From positions 620,001 to 684,000 of the forward strand of contig NZ_CP095390.1 of NCBI RefSeq assembly GCF_023008585.1: a stretch of 64,000 nt of DNA, read 5' to 3'. Below the pieces are notes generated by a model. It was not told the origin of the DNA. It did not search any database and saw nothing but the letters and a program-made list of their open reading frames with translations. The stretch's first letter is position 1. Each line of letters opens with the position of its first letter. Positions 46,155 through 54,224 of this stretch are shown in pieces. Position numbers and translations under genes: made by a program. This stretch comes from Natribaculum breve. Lineage in GTDB: Archaea; Halobacteriota; Halobacteria; Halobacteriales; Natrialbaceae.

Positions 46155-47138
46155 GTCGAACAGCCCGGTCGAGAGGTACCGTTCGCCGCTGTCCCAGAAG
46201 ACGGTGACGACGAGCGGACAGTCCTCCGCGTCGTCGACCGACTCATCGCCGGCTTCCGCCGGGTCGCCGAACTGTCGTTCGAACGAACTCACGGGTTCGG
46301 GACAGGACTGGTCGGTATCTGCGATTCGGCGGGCGACTTTCTGGGCGACGAGGCTCGTCGCGCCGCTGGACTGGCCGATCAGGATCCCCTCCTCGCGCGC
46401 GAGGCGGCGACACTCCTCCTCTGCGTCCTCGAGTCTGACCGTCTCGACGTCGTCGATCAGGTCGACGTCGAGGTTGTCGCTGACGAAGCCGGGGCCCATC
46501 CCCTGGAACTCGTCCTGTCCGGACTCGCCGGTCGAGAGGACGGGATTCCGTTCGGGTTCGACCGCGACGATCTCCACGTCGGGAAACTCCTCGCGGAGTC
46601 GGCGACCGATACCGGACAGCGTCCCGCCGGTACCGACGCCCGCGACGAAGGCGTCTACCTCGCGGTCGCCGACCTGTTCGACGATCTCCTCGCCGGTCGT
46701 CCGGTAGTGTGCCTCCGGATTCGCGGGGTTCTCGAACTGCCCCAGCTGTACTGCACCCTCGGCTTCGATCTCGTCCGCCCGCTCGCGAGCGTCGGTCATG
46801 TCTCCCTCGACGAGCTCGAGGTCGGCGCCGTAGGCGGCCATGATCCGGCGACGCTCCTCGGACTTCGAGGCCGGCATGACGATCGTGAGGTCGTACCCGC
46901 GGGCGGCACAGACGAGCGCGAGGCCGATGCCGGTGTTCCCGCTGGTCGGTTCGACGATCCGGTCGCCCGGCTCGAGGATCCCGTCGCGTTCGGCCGCGTA
47001 GACCATCGCCATCGCGGGACGGTCTTTGGCCGATCCGCCGGGATTGAACGACTCGATCTTGGCGGCGACCGTCGCCCCCTCGGGTGAGTCCACCTGGACG
47101 AGCGGAGACCCGATGGTGTCCAGGATGCTTCCTTTCAT
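46152..47138 (-). CDS. cysK: Cysteine synthase (PLP-dependent)
   Basis: A 328-aa beta-family PLP enzyme that makes cysteine from O-acetylserine or a related substrate. The Schiff-base lysine is in NPGGSAKDRPAMAM, with the phosphate loop TSGNTGIGLAL and GTGGTLSGIGR. The C-terminal 30 residues carry a Cys-containing acidic addition. The start at ATG 47138 (MKGSILDTIGSPLVQVD) fits the family. It could instead be CysM. Confidence 0.94.
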   Translation of the reverse strand: MKGSILDTIGSPLVQVDSPEGATVAAKIESFNPGGSAKDRPAMAMVYAAERDGILEPGDRIVEPTSGNTGIGLALVCAARGYDLTIVMPASKSEERRRIMAAYGADLELVEGDMTDARERADEIEAEGAVQLGQFENPANPEAHYRTTGEEIVEQVGDREVDAFVAGVGTGGTLSGIGRRLREEFPDVEIVAVEPERNPVLSTGESGQDEFQGMGPGFVSDNLDVDLIDDVETVRLEDAEEECRRLAREEGILIGQSSGATSLVAQKVARRIADTDQSCPEPVSSFERQFGDPAEAGDESVDDAEDCPLVVTVFWDSGERYLSTGLFD

Positions 47139-47445
47139 CGTCCCATCGTTGGAAGCCGACACGTAAACCCGTACTGGACCCCGGCAGGTCGTGCCGGCGA
47201 CTCTCGGCTCTCTCGACCGGCCGCTCGGTGTTATATGGCTCATAATAATGTCCGTTGGTCCGAAAACGGCTTCCGTATCCCTGCCAGGAGGCGAACTCAC
47301 CGCCATATCATCCGCCAGTCACCAGCTCAACCACACCGGCCGGCAGGGATACGGGGAATTTTCTCGCGGCGTCGGTCCGTCGGCGACGGCGGAAAACCGT
47401 GTCTCGAACGGGGTGATTAAGCGTCTCCCGACGTAACTCGAGTCC
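47139..47445. other. 307-bp divergent gap with a perfect 13-bp inverted repeat
   Basis: CCGTATCCCTGCC (47273-47285) and GGCAGGGATACGG (47342-47354) are perfect reverse complements 56 bp apart. A TATA-like GATTAAGC lies about 30 bases before the thioredoxin-like gene. No coding signal is seen. Confidence 0.55.
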
Positions 47446-47841
47446 ATGCGTCTCGAAACCATGCGGCCGAACCCGACGTGGGACGCCGCGTCGTACGAGG
47501 ACACCGTCGACGTCTTCGCTGCACACCGCGACGAACTTGTCTACAGGGTCTGGGGTGGCGACTGGTGTAAAGACTGCCGAGCGCTGCTTCCCGACTTCGC
47601 GGCGGCGCTCGAAGCCGCGGACGTTCCCGACGAACGCGTCGAGGAGATCCCCGTCGATCACGACAAACAGGGGCCGAAAGTCGAGGCGTACGACGTCGAG
47701 TACATCCCGACGGTCGTCGTCGAGCACGCACCCGACGATCCGGACGAGGGCGAGGAGATCGCCCGGTTCGTCGAGAGCGAGCGACTCCCGCCGGCGATCT
47801 ACCTCGCCGAGCAGATCGAAGACGCGCTCGAGACCGCGTAG
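47446..47841 (+). CDS. Thioredoxin-like protein
   Basis: A 131-aa thioredoxin-fold protein with redox motif GDWCKDCRALLPDF (CxxC type, CKDC). Other family cues are VEAYDVEYIPTVVV with the cis-Pro. It is probably a disulfide reductant, though substrates are unknown. An internal in-frame ATG at 47461 is an alternative start. Confidence 0.88.
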   Translation: MRLETMRPNPTWDAASYEDTVDVFAAHRDELVYRVWGGDWCKDCRALLPDFAAALEAADVPDERVEEIPVDHDKQGPKVEAYDVEYIPTVVVEHAPDDPDEGEEIARFVESERLPPAIYLAEQIEDALETA

Positions 47842-47847
47842 TCGCCC

Positions 47848-47853
47848 TTTTTT
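47848..47853 (+). terminator. T-tract after the thioredoxin-like gene
   Basis: A run of six T residues lies 6 bases after the stop codon in a 19-bp gap between convergent genes. Confidence 0.45.
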
Positions 47854-47860
47854 GACGAGG

Positions 47861-49999
47861 TCACTCCCCGTCGTCCGACCCGACCTCGCCCACCCACTCG
47901 AGGGCGTCGTCGACGTCGTGGACCGGCGGCGAACACGTTCGCGACCGGCAGACGTACAGCGTCGGTTCGCCGTCGCGGGCCTCTCGACCGGCCCAGATCG
48001 GTGGGGCGTCCTCGAGTTCGAGCTGCTCGAGCCACGTCTGGAGTCCCGACTCCGTGGGCGGTCGACGGGCGAACAGCCGGTCTGGCAGGTACGCCTCGCC
48101 GAACCGATCGCGCCAGTCGCCGGGCACCTCGTCGGCAGCGACCGTCACCTCGAGTGGCCCGGCCTCGAGCCGGTCGGCGGCGAGACAGAGCGTGACGTGC
48201 TGGAGCGGATTGGACTCGAGGCGGTTGGCGTGAGTCTCGAGGACGCGCTCGGCGATGGCGTCGAACTCCTCGTCCGCGAAGTGATCGAGGGCGAGCAGCG
48301 TCTCGACGGCGACGCCCGCCGACGACGGCGTCGAACTGTCGTCGAGTTCCTGTGGGCGGGTGACGAGCGACTCGCCGCTCTCGGGGGTGAAGTACAGCGT
48401 TCCCCGGTCGTCGTCCCAGAACTCCGACTCGATCGTCCGCGCGAGGTCGAGGGCGAAAGCGAGGTGAGTGACCTCGCCGGTGGCCTCGTAGCACCCCAGC
48501 GCACCGCGGGCGAGGAAGGCGTAGTCCTCGAGGTAGCCGTCGACGGCGACCTCGCCGTCTTTGTACCGGCGGGAGAGCCGTCGTTCGTCGGCGTCCCAGA
48601 GCCGGTCGCGGACGAACTCGAGGGCGTCGACGGCGCTGTCGGCGTAGGCGTCCTCGCCGAGGACGATCGCGGCCTCGGCGAACGCCGAGATCATCAGCCC
48701 GTTCCAGCCCGCGAGCACCTTCTCGTCGCGGTTCGGCCGGGGACGCTGCTCGCGTGCCTCGAAGATCGCCTCGCGGGCGGCCTCGAGTCGAGCCTCGACC
48801 TCGCTCTCCTCGAGGTCGAACTCTTCGGCCAGGTCCTCGATCGAGGCCGCGGCGTTCAGCACGGTCGTCCCCTCGAAGTTGCCCGATTCGGTGACGTCGA
48901 ACCGACGGCAGAAGAGGTCGGCGTCCGTCTCGTCCTCGAGGACGTCCCGGACCTCCTCGGGCGTCCAGACGTAGAACGCGCCCTCCTCGCGCTCGCCGCT
49001 CTCGTCTGCGCTCTGGGCGTCGAGCGTACTGAAGAAGCCGCCCTCCTCGTGAGTCAGCTCCCGGTCGACGAACGCGAGAGTTTCGCGGACGACCTCGGCG
49101 TATCGGTCGTCGCCGGTCTGCTGGTAGCCGGCCAGAAACGCCCGCGGAATCTCGGCGTTGTCGTACAGCATCTTCTCGAAGTGGGGGACCGTCCAGTCGC
49201 GGTCGACGCAGTAGCGGTGGAAGCCGCCGCCGACGTGGTCGTAGAGTCCACCGGACGCCATCGCGTCGAGGGTCTCTACGGCGACCTCGCGGTACTCGTC
49301 GCGTCCCGTCCGGTCGGCGACCCGAAAGAGCGCGTGCAGCCGCGACGGCTGGGGGAACTTCGGCCCGCCCGAGCCGAAGCCGCCGTACTCGCGGTCGGCG
49401 TTCCGGAGGGCCGCGTCGGCCGCCGACTCGAGGACGTCGCTCGTCGGCGGCTCGCTCGCGGCGACGGCGTCGGGCGTCTCCTCGAGGCGATCTGTCGCCG
49501 CCGCGGTCCACTGGTCGGCACGACTCTCGACCTCCTCGCGGTCGTTCTCCCAGGAGTTGTGGACGTTCTCGAGCACCTGGAGGAAGCCGGGCTGGCCGCG
49601 TTTTGGCTCTCTCGGGAAGTAGGTGCCGACGTAGAACGGTTTCCCATCGGGCGTGAGCCACACGGAGAGGGGCCAGCCGCCACCGCCGGTCACGAGCTGG
49701 CAGACGGTCATGTAGATGCTGTCGACGTCCGGGCGCTCCTCGCGGTCGACCTTGATCGGGACGAAGTGCTCGTTCAAGTATTCGGCGACCTCCTCGTCCG
49801 CGAAGCTCTCGTCTTCCATGACGTGACACCAGTGACACGCCGAGTAGCCGATCGAGAGGAAGATGGGTACGTCGCGCTCGCGGGCCGCCTCGAGGGCCGT
49901 CTCGTCCCACGGCTGCCAGTTGACGGGGTTGTCCGCGTGCTGGCGCAGGTAGGGACTTTCCTCCTCGTCCAGGCGATTTCGCTGGGTCGGAGATTCCAT
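47861..49999 (-). CDS. YyaL/DUF255 thioredoxin-domain protein (SSP411-like)
   Basis: A 712-aa protein. Residues 1-170 hold a thioredoxin-like domain with the family signature SIGYSACHWCHVMEDESF (CxxC). The remainder is an (alpha/alpha)6-barrel-like region (GGLYDHVGGGFHRYCVDRDW, then WNGLMISAFAEAAIVLGEDA). Related proteins include bacterial YyaL and human SPATA20; the biochemical activity is unproven. The ATG at 49999 starts MESPTQRNRLDEEESPYLRQ. Confidence 0.92.
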   Translation of the reverse strand: MESPTQRNRLDEEESPYLRQHADNPVNWQPWDETALEAARERDVPIFLSIGYSACHWCHVMEDESFADEEVAEYLNEHFVPIKVDREERPDVDSIYMTVCQLVTGGGGWPLSVWLTPDGKPFYVGTYFPREPKRGQPGFLQVLENVHNSWENDREEVESRADQWTAAATDRLEETPDAVAASEPPTSDVLESAADAALRNADREYGGFGSGGPKFPQPSRLHALFRVADRTGRDEYREVAVETLDAMASGGLYDHVGGGFHRYCVDRDWTVPHFEKMLYDNAEIPRAFLAGYQQTGDDRYAEVVRETLAFVDRELTHEEGGFFSTLDAQSADESGEREEGAFYVWTPEEVRDVLEDETDADLFCRRFDVTESGNFEGTTVLNAAASIEDLAEEFDLEESEVEARLEAAREAIFEAREQRPRPNRDEKVLAGWNGLMISAFAEAAIVLGEDAYADSAVDALEFVRDRLWDADERRLSRRYKDGEVAVDGYLEDYAFLARGALGCYEATGEVTHLAFALDLARTIESEFWDDDRGTLYFTPESGESLVTRPQELDDSSTPSSAGVAVETLLALDHFADEEFDAIAERVLETHANRLESNPLQHVTLCLAADRLEAGPLEVTVAADEVPGDWRDRFGEAYLPDRLFARRPPTESGLQTWLEQLELEDAPPIWAGREARDGEPTLYVCRSRTCSPPVHDVDDALEWVGEVGSDDGE

Positions 50000-50170
50000 G
50001 TACGGACCTACGGACGGCAGTGGCAAAAGAACCGTGCACGGACGTCTGCGGAATCGGACGCGGCCGACGTGCGTCGACGGCGGCCGCTGGCGCGAGACGT
50101 CACCCGGGATCGCTCGAACGGCTCGACGGCGGACCGATAGCGGAGGACTCACGCCGAGACGACGGGCACG

Positions 50171-50189
50171 TACCGGTGTACCACCGGTA
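50171..50189. repeat. Perfect hairpin before the small membrane gene
   Basis: TACCGGTG, a 3-base loop, and CACCGGTA form a perfect 8-bp stem about 55 bases upstream of ATG 50244. This may be an operator or RNA hairpin. Confidence 0.35.
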
Positions 50190-50243
50190 TCTCGCCTGAG
50201 AACCGACCATACAGTTAACACGTCTCTCGGACGATAGGAGAGT

Positions 50244-50513
50244 ATGACGTCCGACACCGGAACCGGACGCGAGGACGAGCCGTTCCTCGAGCGACTGGTG
50301 GGACTCGTCGTCTCGATCGTCGTCCTGACCGGCGTCACGGTGATTCTCGGCTACGGCGGCTGGGCGATCCTGACGCTCAGCGCCAAACTCGGCGGCCCCG
50401 ATCCGAAGACCGAGGATGGAGACCTGCTCAGAGACCGACTGGCGGCGTGGCCCGATCGGAACCGGGAGTTCATGCGGAACGACGGTCGCGGCGAACTCCC
50501 GTTGAAGCCCTGA
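50244..50513 (+). CDS. Small single-span membrane protein
   Basis: An 89-aa protein with one hydrophobic helix (LVGLVVSIVVLTGVTVILGY) and a charged C-terminal tail (DLLRDRLAAWPDRNREFMRN). It is conserved-looking in codon use. The function is unknown. It is convergent with folA. Confidence 0.75.
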   Translation: MTSDTGTGREDEPFLERLVGLVVSIVVLTGVTVILGYGGWAILTLSAKLGGPDPKTEDGDLLRDRLAAWPDRNREFMRNDGRGELPLKP

Positions 50514-50534
50514 CGCGGTATACCGACGTTCGGG

Positions 50535-51071
50535 TCAGCTGCGCACGTACTCGACGAACGCGAATCCGTCGCGCTCGTCTCGAGAGACCTCTCGCCACGC
50601 CTCGCGATCCCACGTCGGGAAGTACGCGTCTCCCTCGGGGCTGTCGTGGACTTCGGTCACGATCAGTCGGTCGACCGCCGGGAGGAACTGCTCGTAGACG
50701 GTCGCGCCGCCGGCGACGAAGATCCGGTCGGCTCCGTCGTGGCGCTTCTCGGCGGCGCGGTCGGCCGCCTCGAGCGCCTCCTCGAGATCGCTCGCGGTGA
50801 CGACGTTCTCGGGCGTCTCGAGATCCTGGCTCGTGAGGACGACCGTCGTCCGACCGGGGAGGGGTTCGCCGAGCCCCTCGAGGATGCTCTCGTAGGTGAC
50901 CCGGCCCACGATCACGGGGTGGCCGGTCGTGACCTGCTTGAAGTGTTTCAGATCCTCCGGGAGGTGCCAGGGCATCTCGCCGTCGCGGCCGATGACGCCG
51001 TTTGCGGCGACCGCGACGATGGCGACCAGTTCGCGGTCGGTCTCGAGGTCCGCGTCGATCGACCCGCTCAT
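50535..51071 (-). CDS. folA: Dihydrofolate reductase
   Basis: A 178-aa DHFR that reduces dihydrofolate with NADPH. Motifs are AIVAVAANGVIGRDGEMPWH, LPEDLKHFKQVT and FVAGGATVYEQFL. The start codon overlaps the thyA stop (ATGA). Pairing with thymidylate synthase regenerates the folate that ThyA oxidises. Related haloarchaeal genes are called hdr and confer trimethoprim resistance when overexpressed. Confidence 0.96.
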   Translation of the reverse strand: MSGSIDADLETDRELVAIVAVAANGVIGRDGEMPWHLPEDLKHFKQVTTGHPVIVGRVTYESILEGLGEPLPGRTTVVLTSQDLETPENVVTASDLEEALEAADRAAEKRHDGADRIFVAGGATVYEQFLPAVDRLIVTEVHDSPEGDAYFPTWDREAWREVSRDERDGFAFVEYVRS

Positions 51072-52084
51072 TCGGCCACCGAGAATCTGATCCCGTCGTG
51101 GGAGTCGTACCCGCGAAGGTCGACGTCCTCGTAGGCGAGGTCGTCGATCGTGACGTCCGCGACCTCGAGTGTCGGCCGCTCGAGCGGTTCCCGCGAGAGC
51201 TGCTCGAGCAAACCGGGGACGTGGTCGAGGCGGTCGTCGCCCTCGGCCTCCGGCGGTGCTTCGCTCTCGAGCCAGTCTTTGACCTCGAGGTACTCCTCGC
51301 GCGCCGTGACGTCGGCGAGGCGGCGCTTGAGGGTCTCGAGGTTCTCGGCGTACCACTCGCCGCGCTCGCCGCGGCCGCAGTAGACGTGGGCGTCGACGAG
51401 CGTGTGCGCGAACGATCCCGGTTCGAAGCCGGTCTGCTGGGCGACGACTTTCGTCAGCAGGGCGTAGGCCGCGATGTTGAACGGGACGCCGAGGGCGACG
51501 TCCGCCGAGCGCTGGGTCAGATGGCAGTTGAGCCGGTCGCCCTGGACGTTGAAGACGAACGTGTAGTGACACGGCGGCAGCGTCGAGACGGCGGCGTTGG
51601 CGGGGTGCCAGGCATTGACGACCAGCCGTCGGGAGTGGGGGTTCTCCTCGAGCGTGTCGATCACGTACCGGAGCTGATCGAACGTTCGGCGGCCGTCGTC
51701 TTCGACGGTCACCCACTGGTGGGCGTCGTCGGGCCAGGACTCGCCCTCGAGTTGAGCTTGCTCTTCCGGAATCGGGAACCGACGCCAGAAGCGGCCGTAG
51801 GCGGTGTCGAGGTGGCCCTCGTCGTCGGCCCAGGCGTCCCAGATTTTCGTCTCTTCGCGGAGGTTACGGATGTGTTCTTCGCCAGAGAGGTACCAGCAGA
51901 CCTCGTGGAGCATCGAGTTCCACCGGTAGCCGTCCATCTTCTTGGTCGTCAAGAGCGGATACCCCTCCTCGAGGTCGACCTCGTAGTGCTGGCTGAACGA
52001 CGAGATGGTGTCGACGCCGGTCCGGTTCGGTTTGTACGTTCCCCCGGAGAGGACCGCGTCGACGAGGTCGAGGTACTGTCGCAT
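51068..52084 (-). CDS. thyA: Thymidylate synthase
   Basis: A 338-aa ThyA-type enzyme that methylates dUMP to dTMP. Catalytic Cys172 lies in LPPCHYTFVFNV; other family motifs are LPFNIA-like GVPFNIAAYALL and DAHVYCGR. The start at ATG 52084 (MRQYLDLVDAVLSGGTYKPN) is the usual family start; ATG 52120 would add 12 residues. It is the first gene of the thyA-folA operon. Confidence 0.96.
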   Translation of the reverse strand: MRQYLDLVDAVLSGGTYKPNRTGVDTISSFSQHYEVDLEEGYPLLTTKKMDGYRWNSMLHEVCWYLSGEEHIRNLREETKIWDAWADDEGHLDTAYGRFWRRFPIPEEQAQLEGESWPDDAHQWVTVEDDGRRTFDQLRYVIDTLEENPHSRRLVVNAWHPANAAVSTLPPCHYTFVFNVQGDRLNCHLTQRSADVALGVPFNIAAYALLTKVVAQQTGFEPGSFAHTLVDAHVYCGRGERGEWYAENLETLKRRLADVTAREEYLEVKDWLESEAPPEAEGDDRLDHVPGLLEQLSREPLERPTLEVADVTIDDLAYEDVDLRGYDSHDGIRFSVAE

Positions 52085-52177
52085 CGTACTGGCGTTTCGT
52101 TCGAGGTCATATGAAGCCACGCAATCTGTCCGAAAGTAGGGAACGAGTTGATGCCGTCTGGCGACCTTCTACGGCAC

Positions 52178-52600
52178 ATGGCGGAACTCGTCACCGACGA
52201 ATTCGCGGAATCGCTCGTCAGCACCTGCAGAGTCACGGTCGGTGACTCGCTCAGATCGGTCATCTACTTCACCCCCGACGACTTCGAACTCCGGTACGTC
52301 CGGTCGGACCTCTACGAGGGCGACGAGGACGCACTGCACAGGGCGAAGTCGGCGTTCGTCGAGAACGAACGCGTCGGGTTCGAGGACAAGGAGACGTACA
52401 ATCGACTCGCGACCGAGCCGGACCTCGAACCCGACGTCGGCGAGTACGAGTTCACGATCCGCGTCTTCTCTGCGGGATTCGTCAGTCGCGTCATCGTCGC
52501 CGACCGCGGCGTGATCGTCACCAGTGACGGCATCGAGATGGGCCCGTTCGAGGACATGGCCGTCGCGATTCGCAAGATGCTCGCCGACCCGGACGCGTAG
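52178..52600 (+). CDS. Conserved haloarchaeal hypothetical protein
   Basis: A 140-aa alpha/beta protein from ATG 52178 (MAELVTDEFAESLVSTCRVT). Segments GDSLRSVIYFTPDDFELRYV and EFTIRVFSAGFVSRVIVADR suggest a small sensor-like domain. The function is unknown. In-frame starts upstream are not family-like. Confidence 0.78.
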   Translation: MAELVTDEFAESLVSTCRVTVGDSLRSVIYFTPDDFELRYVRSDLYEGDEDALHRAKSAFVENERVGFEDKETYNRLATEPDLEPDVGEYEFTIRVFSAGFVSRVIVADRGVIVTSDGIEMGPFEDMAVAIRKMLADPDA

Positions 52601-52701
52601 TCGTCGCCGGAATCGAGAGTAACCGTCGACAGCATCGACGAGACGGTCCCTCTGTATCGATGGCGGAACGCTCTTTACGATCCCCGGCGACGCCTGTCGC
52701 A

Positions 52702-54222
52702 ATGGCCGAACGCGACGGCGTTCGACTGCTCGCCCTCCCGCCGTCGGTCGCCCTCGAGCGGTCGATCCCGGCGCTCGAGGACGTCCGCGGCTACTTCGAC
52801 CCCGACGGTGTCGTGATCCCCGGCCCCCGTCGGAAGCCGCGGGCGGTCGCTCGAGCGCGACGGGTCTTCGTCGGCCCCGTCTTCCACCCGCCGCTGGCCG
52901 ACGCCGGCCCGGTAACGCGCGACGAACTCGACGGATTTCCCATCGTCACCGTCCAGCGCGGAGCGATGCTCGAGGACGCCGCGGACGCACTCGAGGGTGC
53001 GCTCTCCATCGTCGACCACGTCGTGCTCGTCTGTGACGACGTGACGACGACCGTCCGGCCGACGGCCCTCGAGACGCGTCTCGAGTACGCTGCCGAACTC
53101 GCAGCGGCGGTCCCGGACGACGGAAGCGGCGTGACGGTGCTCACCGGTGGGTTGCCGGCAGATTACGACGAAACGTGGCACCTCGAGCGAACCGGAGAGC
53201 CACTCGGCGTCGGACGGGATCCGGTCGCCGACCTCGAGACGGGCGACGACGTCGTCTCGCTCCGAATTCACGGCACCGGCGCGGTCGAGGGTCACGGCGA
53301 CGCCCGATCGATCTCGGCTCTCTCGCTCTCACGCGACGGCGCGGTCGCCGTCGAAACCGTAGACGCCGACGCCTTCGGCCTCGAGGCCGTGACGGGCGTC
53401 GGGCCGAAGACCGCGAACAGACTCGAGCAGGAGGGGATCACGACTCGCCGGCGATTGCTCGAGACCGACGTCGAGACGCTCCGTTCGCTGCCGGGGATCG
53501 GACGGGACCGTGCCGAACGGATGCTGGCTCACGCCGAGGTACTCGAGACCGGCGAGCCGCGTCGACTCACCGACGAACCGCTGCCCGGCGAGAACTGGGA
53601 GCGGCCGCCGCTGTGTCTCGACGTCGAAACCGATGGTCTCTCGCCGACGATCGTCTGGCAGGTCGGCGTCTACGATCCGCTCGAGGACTGCCACCGGGCG
53701 TTTCTCGAGGACTCGAACCCGGACGATCCGCGCTCGGTGCTGCAGGCGTTTCTCGACTGGCTGCTCGGCGTCCACCCCGACCGGGCGCTGCTCACCTGGA
53801 ACGGCTGGCGCTTCGACTATCGCCACCTCGGGGCCTTTATCAACCGCTACCTGCCGGGGTACGCCGAGGAGTGGGATCGAGTTCCGAAACTCGACTGCTA
53901 CCTGTGGGCCGTTCGGGGCCGAAATGCGCTCTTGCCCGGACGGACCAACAGGCTGGCGGACGTCTCGAGCGCGCTCGGCTACGAGCACGCCGGGACGGGA
54001 CTCGACGGGGCGGCCACGGCGGCGGCCTACGAACGGTTCACGCGGACGGGCGAGGTTCTCGAGTGGGACCGCCACAGGGCGTACTGTGAAGACGACTGCC
54101 GGGCGCTGTGGCACGTCTACGACCGGCTCCGGGACGCGCCACGGGCGGAAGCCGTCTCGAGTGAGAGTACGAGCGAGCGAGCGGGCGGAAAGACCGACCA
54201 GACCGGACTGAGTGATTTCTGA
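52702..54222 (+). CDS. RNase H-like 3'-5' exonuclease (YprB/MrfB type) with HhH
   Basis: A 506-aa nuclease. The central helix-hairpin-helix region (AVTGVGPKTANRLEQEGITT, then LRSLPGIGRDRAERML; residues about 225-290) binds DNA. The C-terminal DEDD exonuclease has Asp307 and Glu309 in LCLDVETDGL, a second Asp in WNGWRFDYRHL and HRAYCEDDCRALWHVYDRL at the end. The 5' half is specific to this protein. It lies 2 bp before a YprA-like helicase, matching the MrfA/MrfB pair known for mitomycin-lesion repair in Bacillus subtilis. Confidence 0.87.
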   Translation: MAERDGVRLLALPPSVALERSIPALEDVRGYFDPDGVVIPGPRRKPRAVARARRVFVGPVFHPPLADAGPVTRDELDGFPIVTVQRGAMLEDAADALEGALSIVDHVVLVCDDVTTTVRPTALETRLEYAAELAAAVPDDGSGVTVLTGGLPADYDETWHLERTGEPLGVGRDPVADLETGDDVVSLRIHGTGAVEGHGDARSISALSLSRDGAVAVETVDADAFGLEAVTGVGPKTANRLEQEGITTRRRLLETDVETLRSLPGIGRDRAERMLAHAEVLETGEPRRLTDEPLPGENWERPPLCLDVETDGLSPTIVWQVGVYDPLEDCHRAFLEDSNPDDPRSVLQAFLDWLLGVHPDRALLTWNGWRFDYRHLGAFINRYLPGYAEEWDRVPKLDCYLWAVRGRNALLPGRTNRLADVSSALGYEHAGTGLDGAATAAAYERFTRTGEVLEWDRHRAYCEDDCRALWHVYDRLRDAPRAEAVSSESTSERAGGKTDQTGLSDF

Positions 54223-54224
54223 CC

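Noticed and set aside
47191..47436. Small reading frame between cysK and the thioredoxin-like gene
   Set aside because: Composition is not haloarchaeal-like and the region holds promoters and an inverted repeat; no start signal fits.
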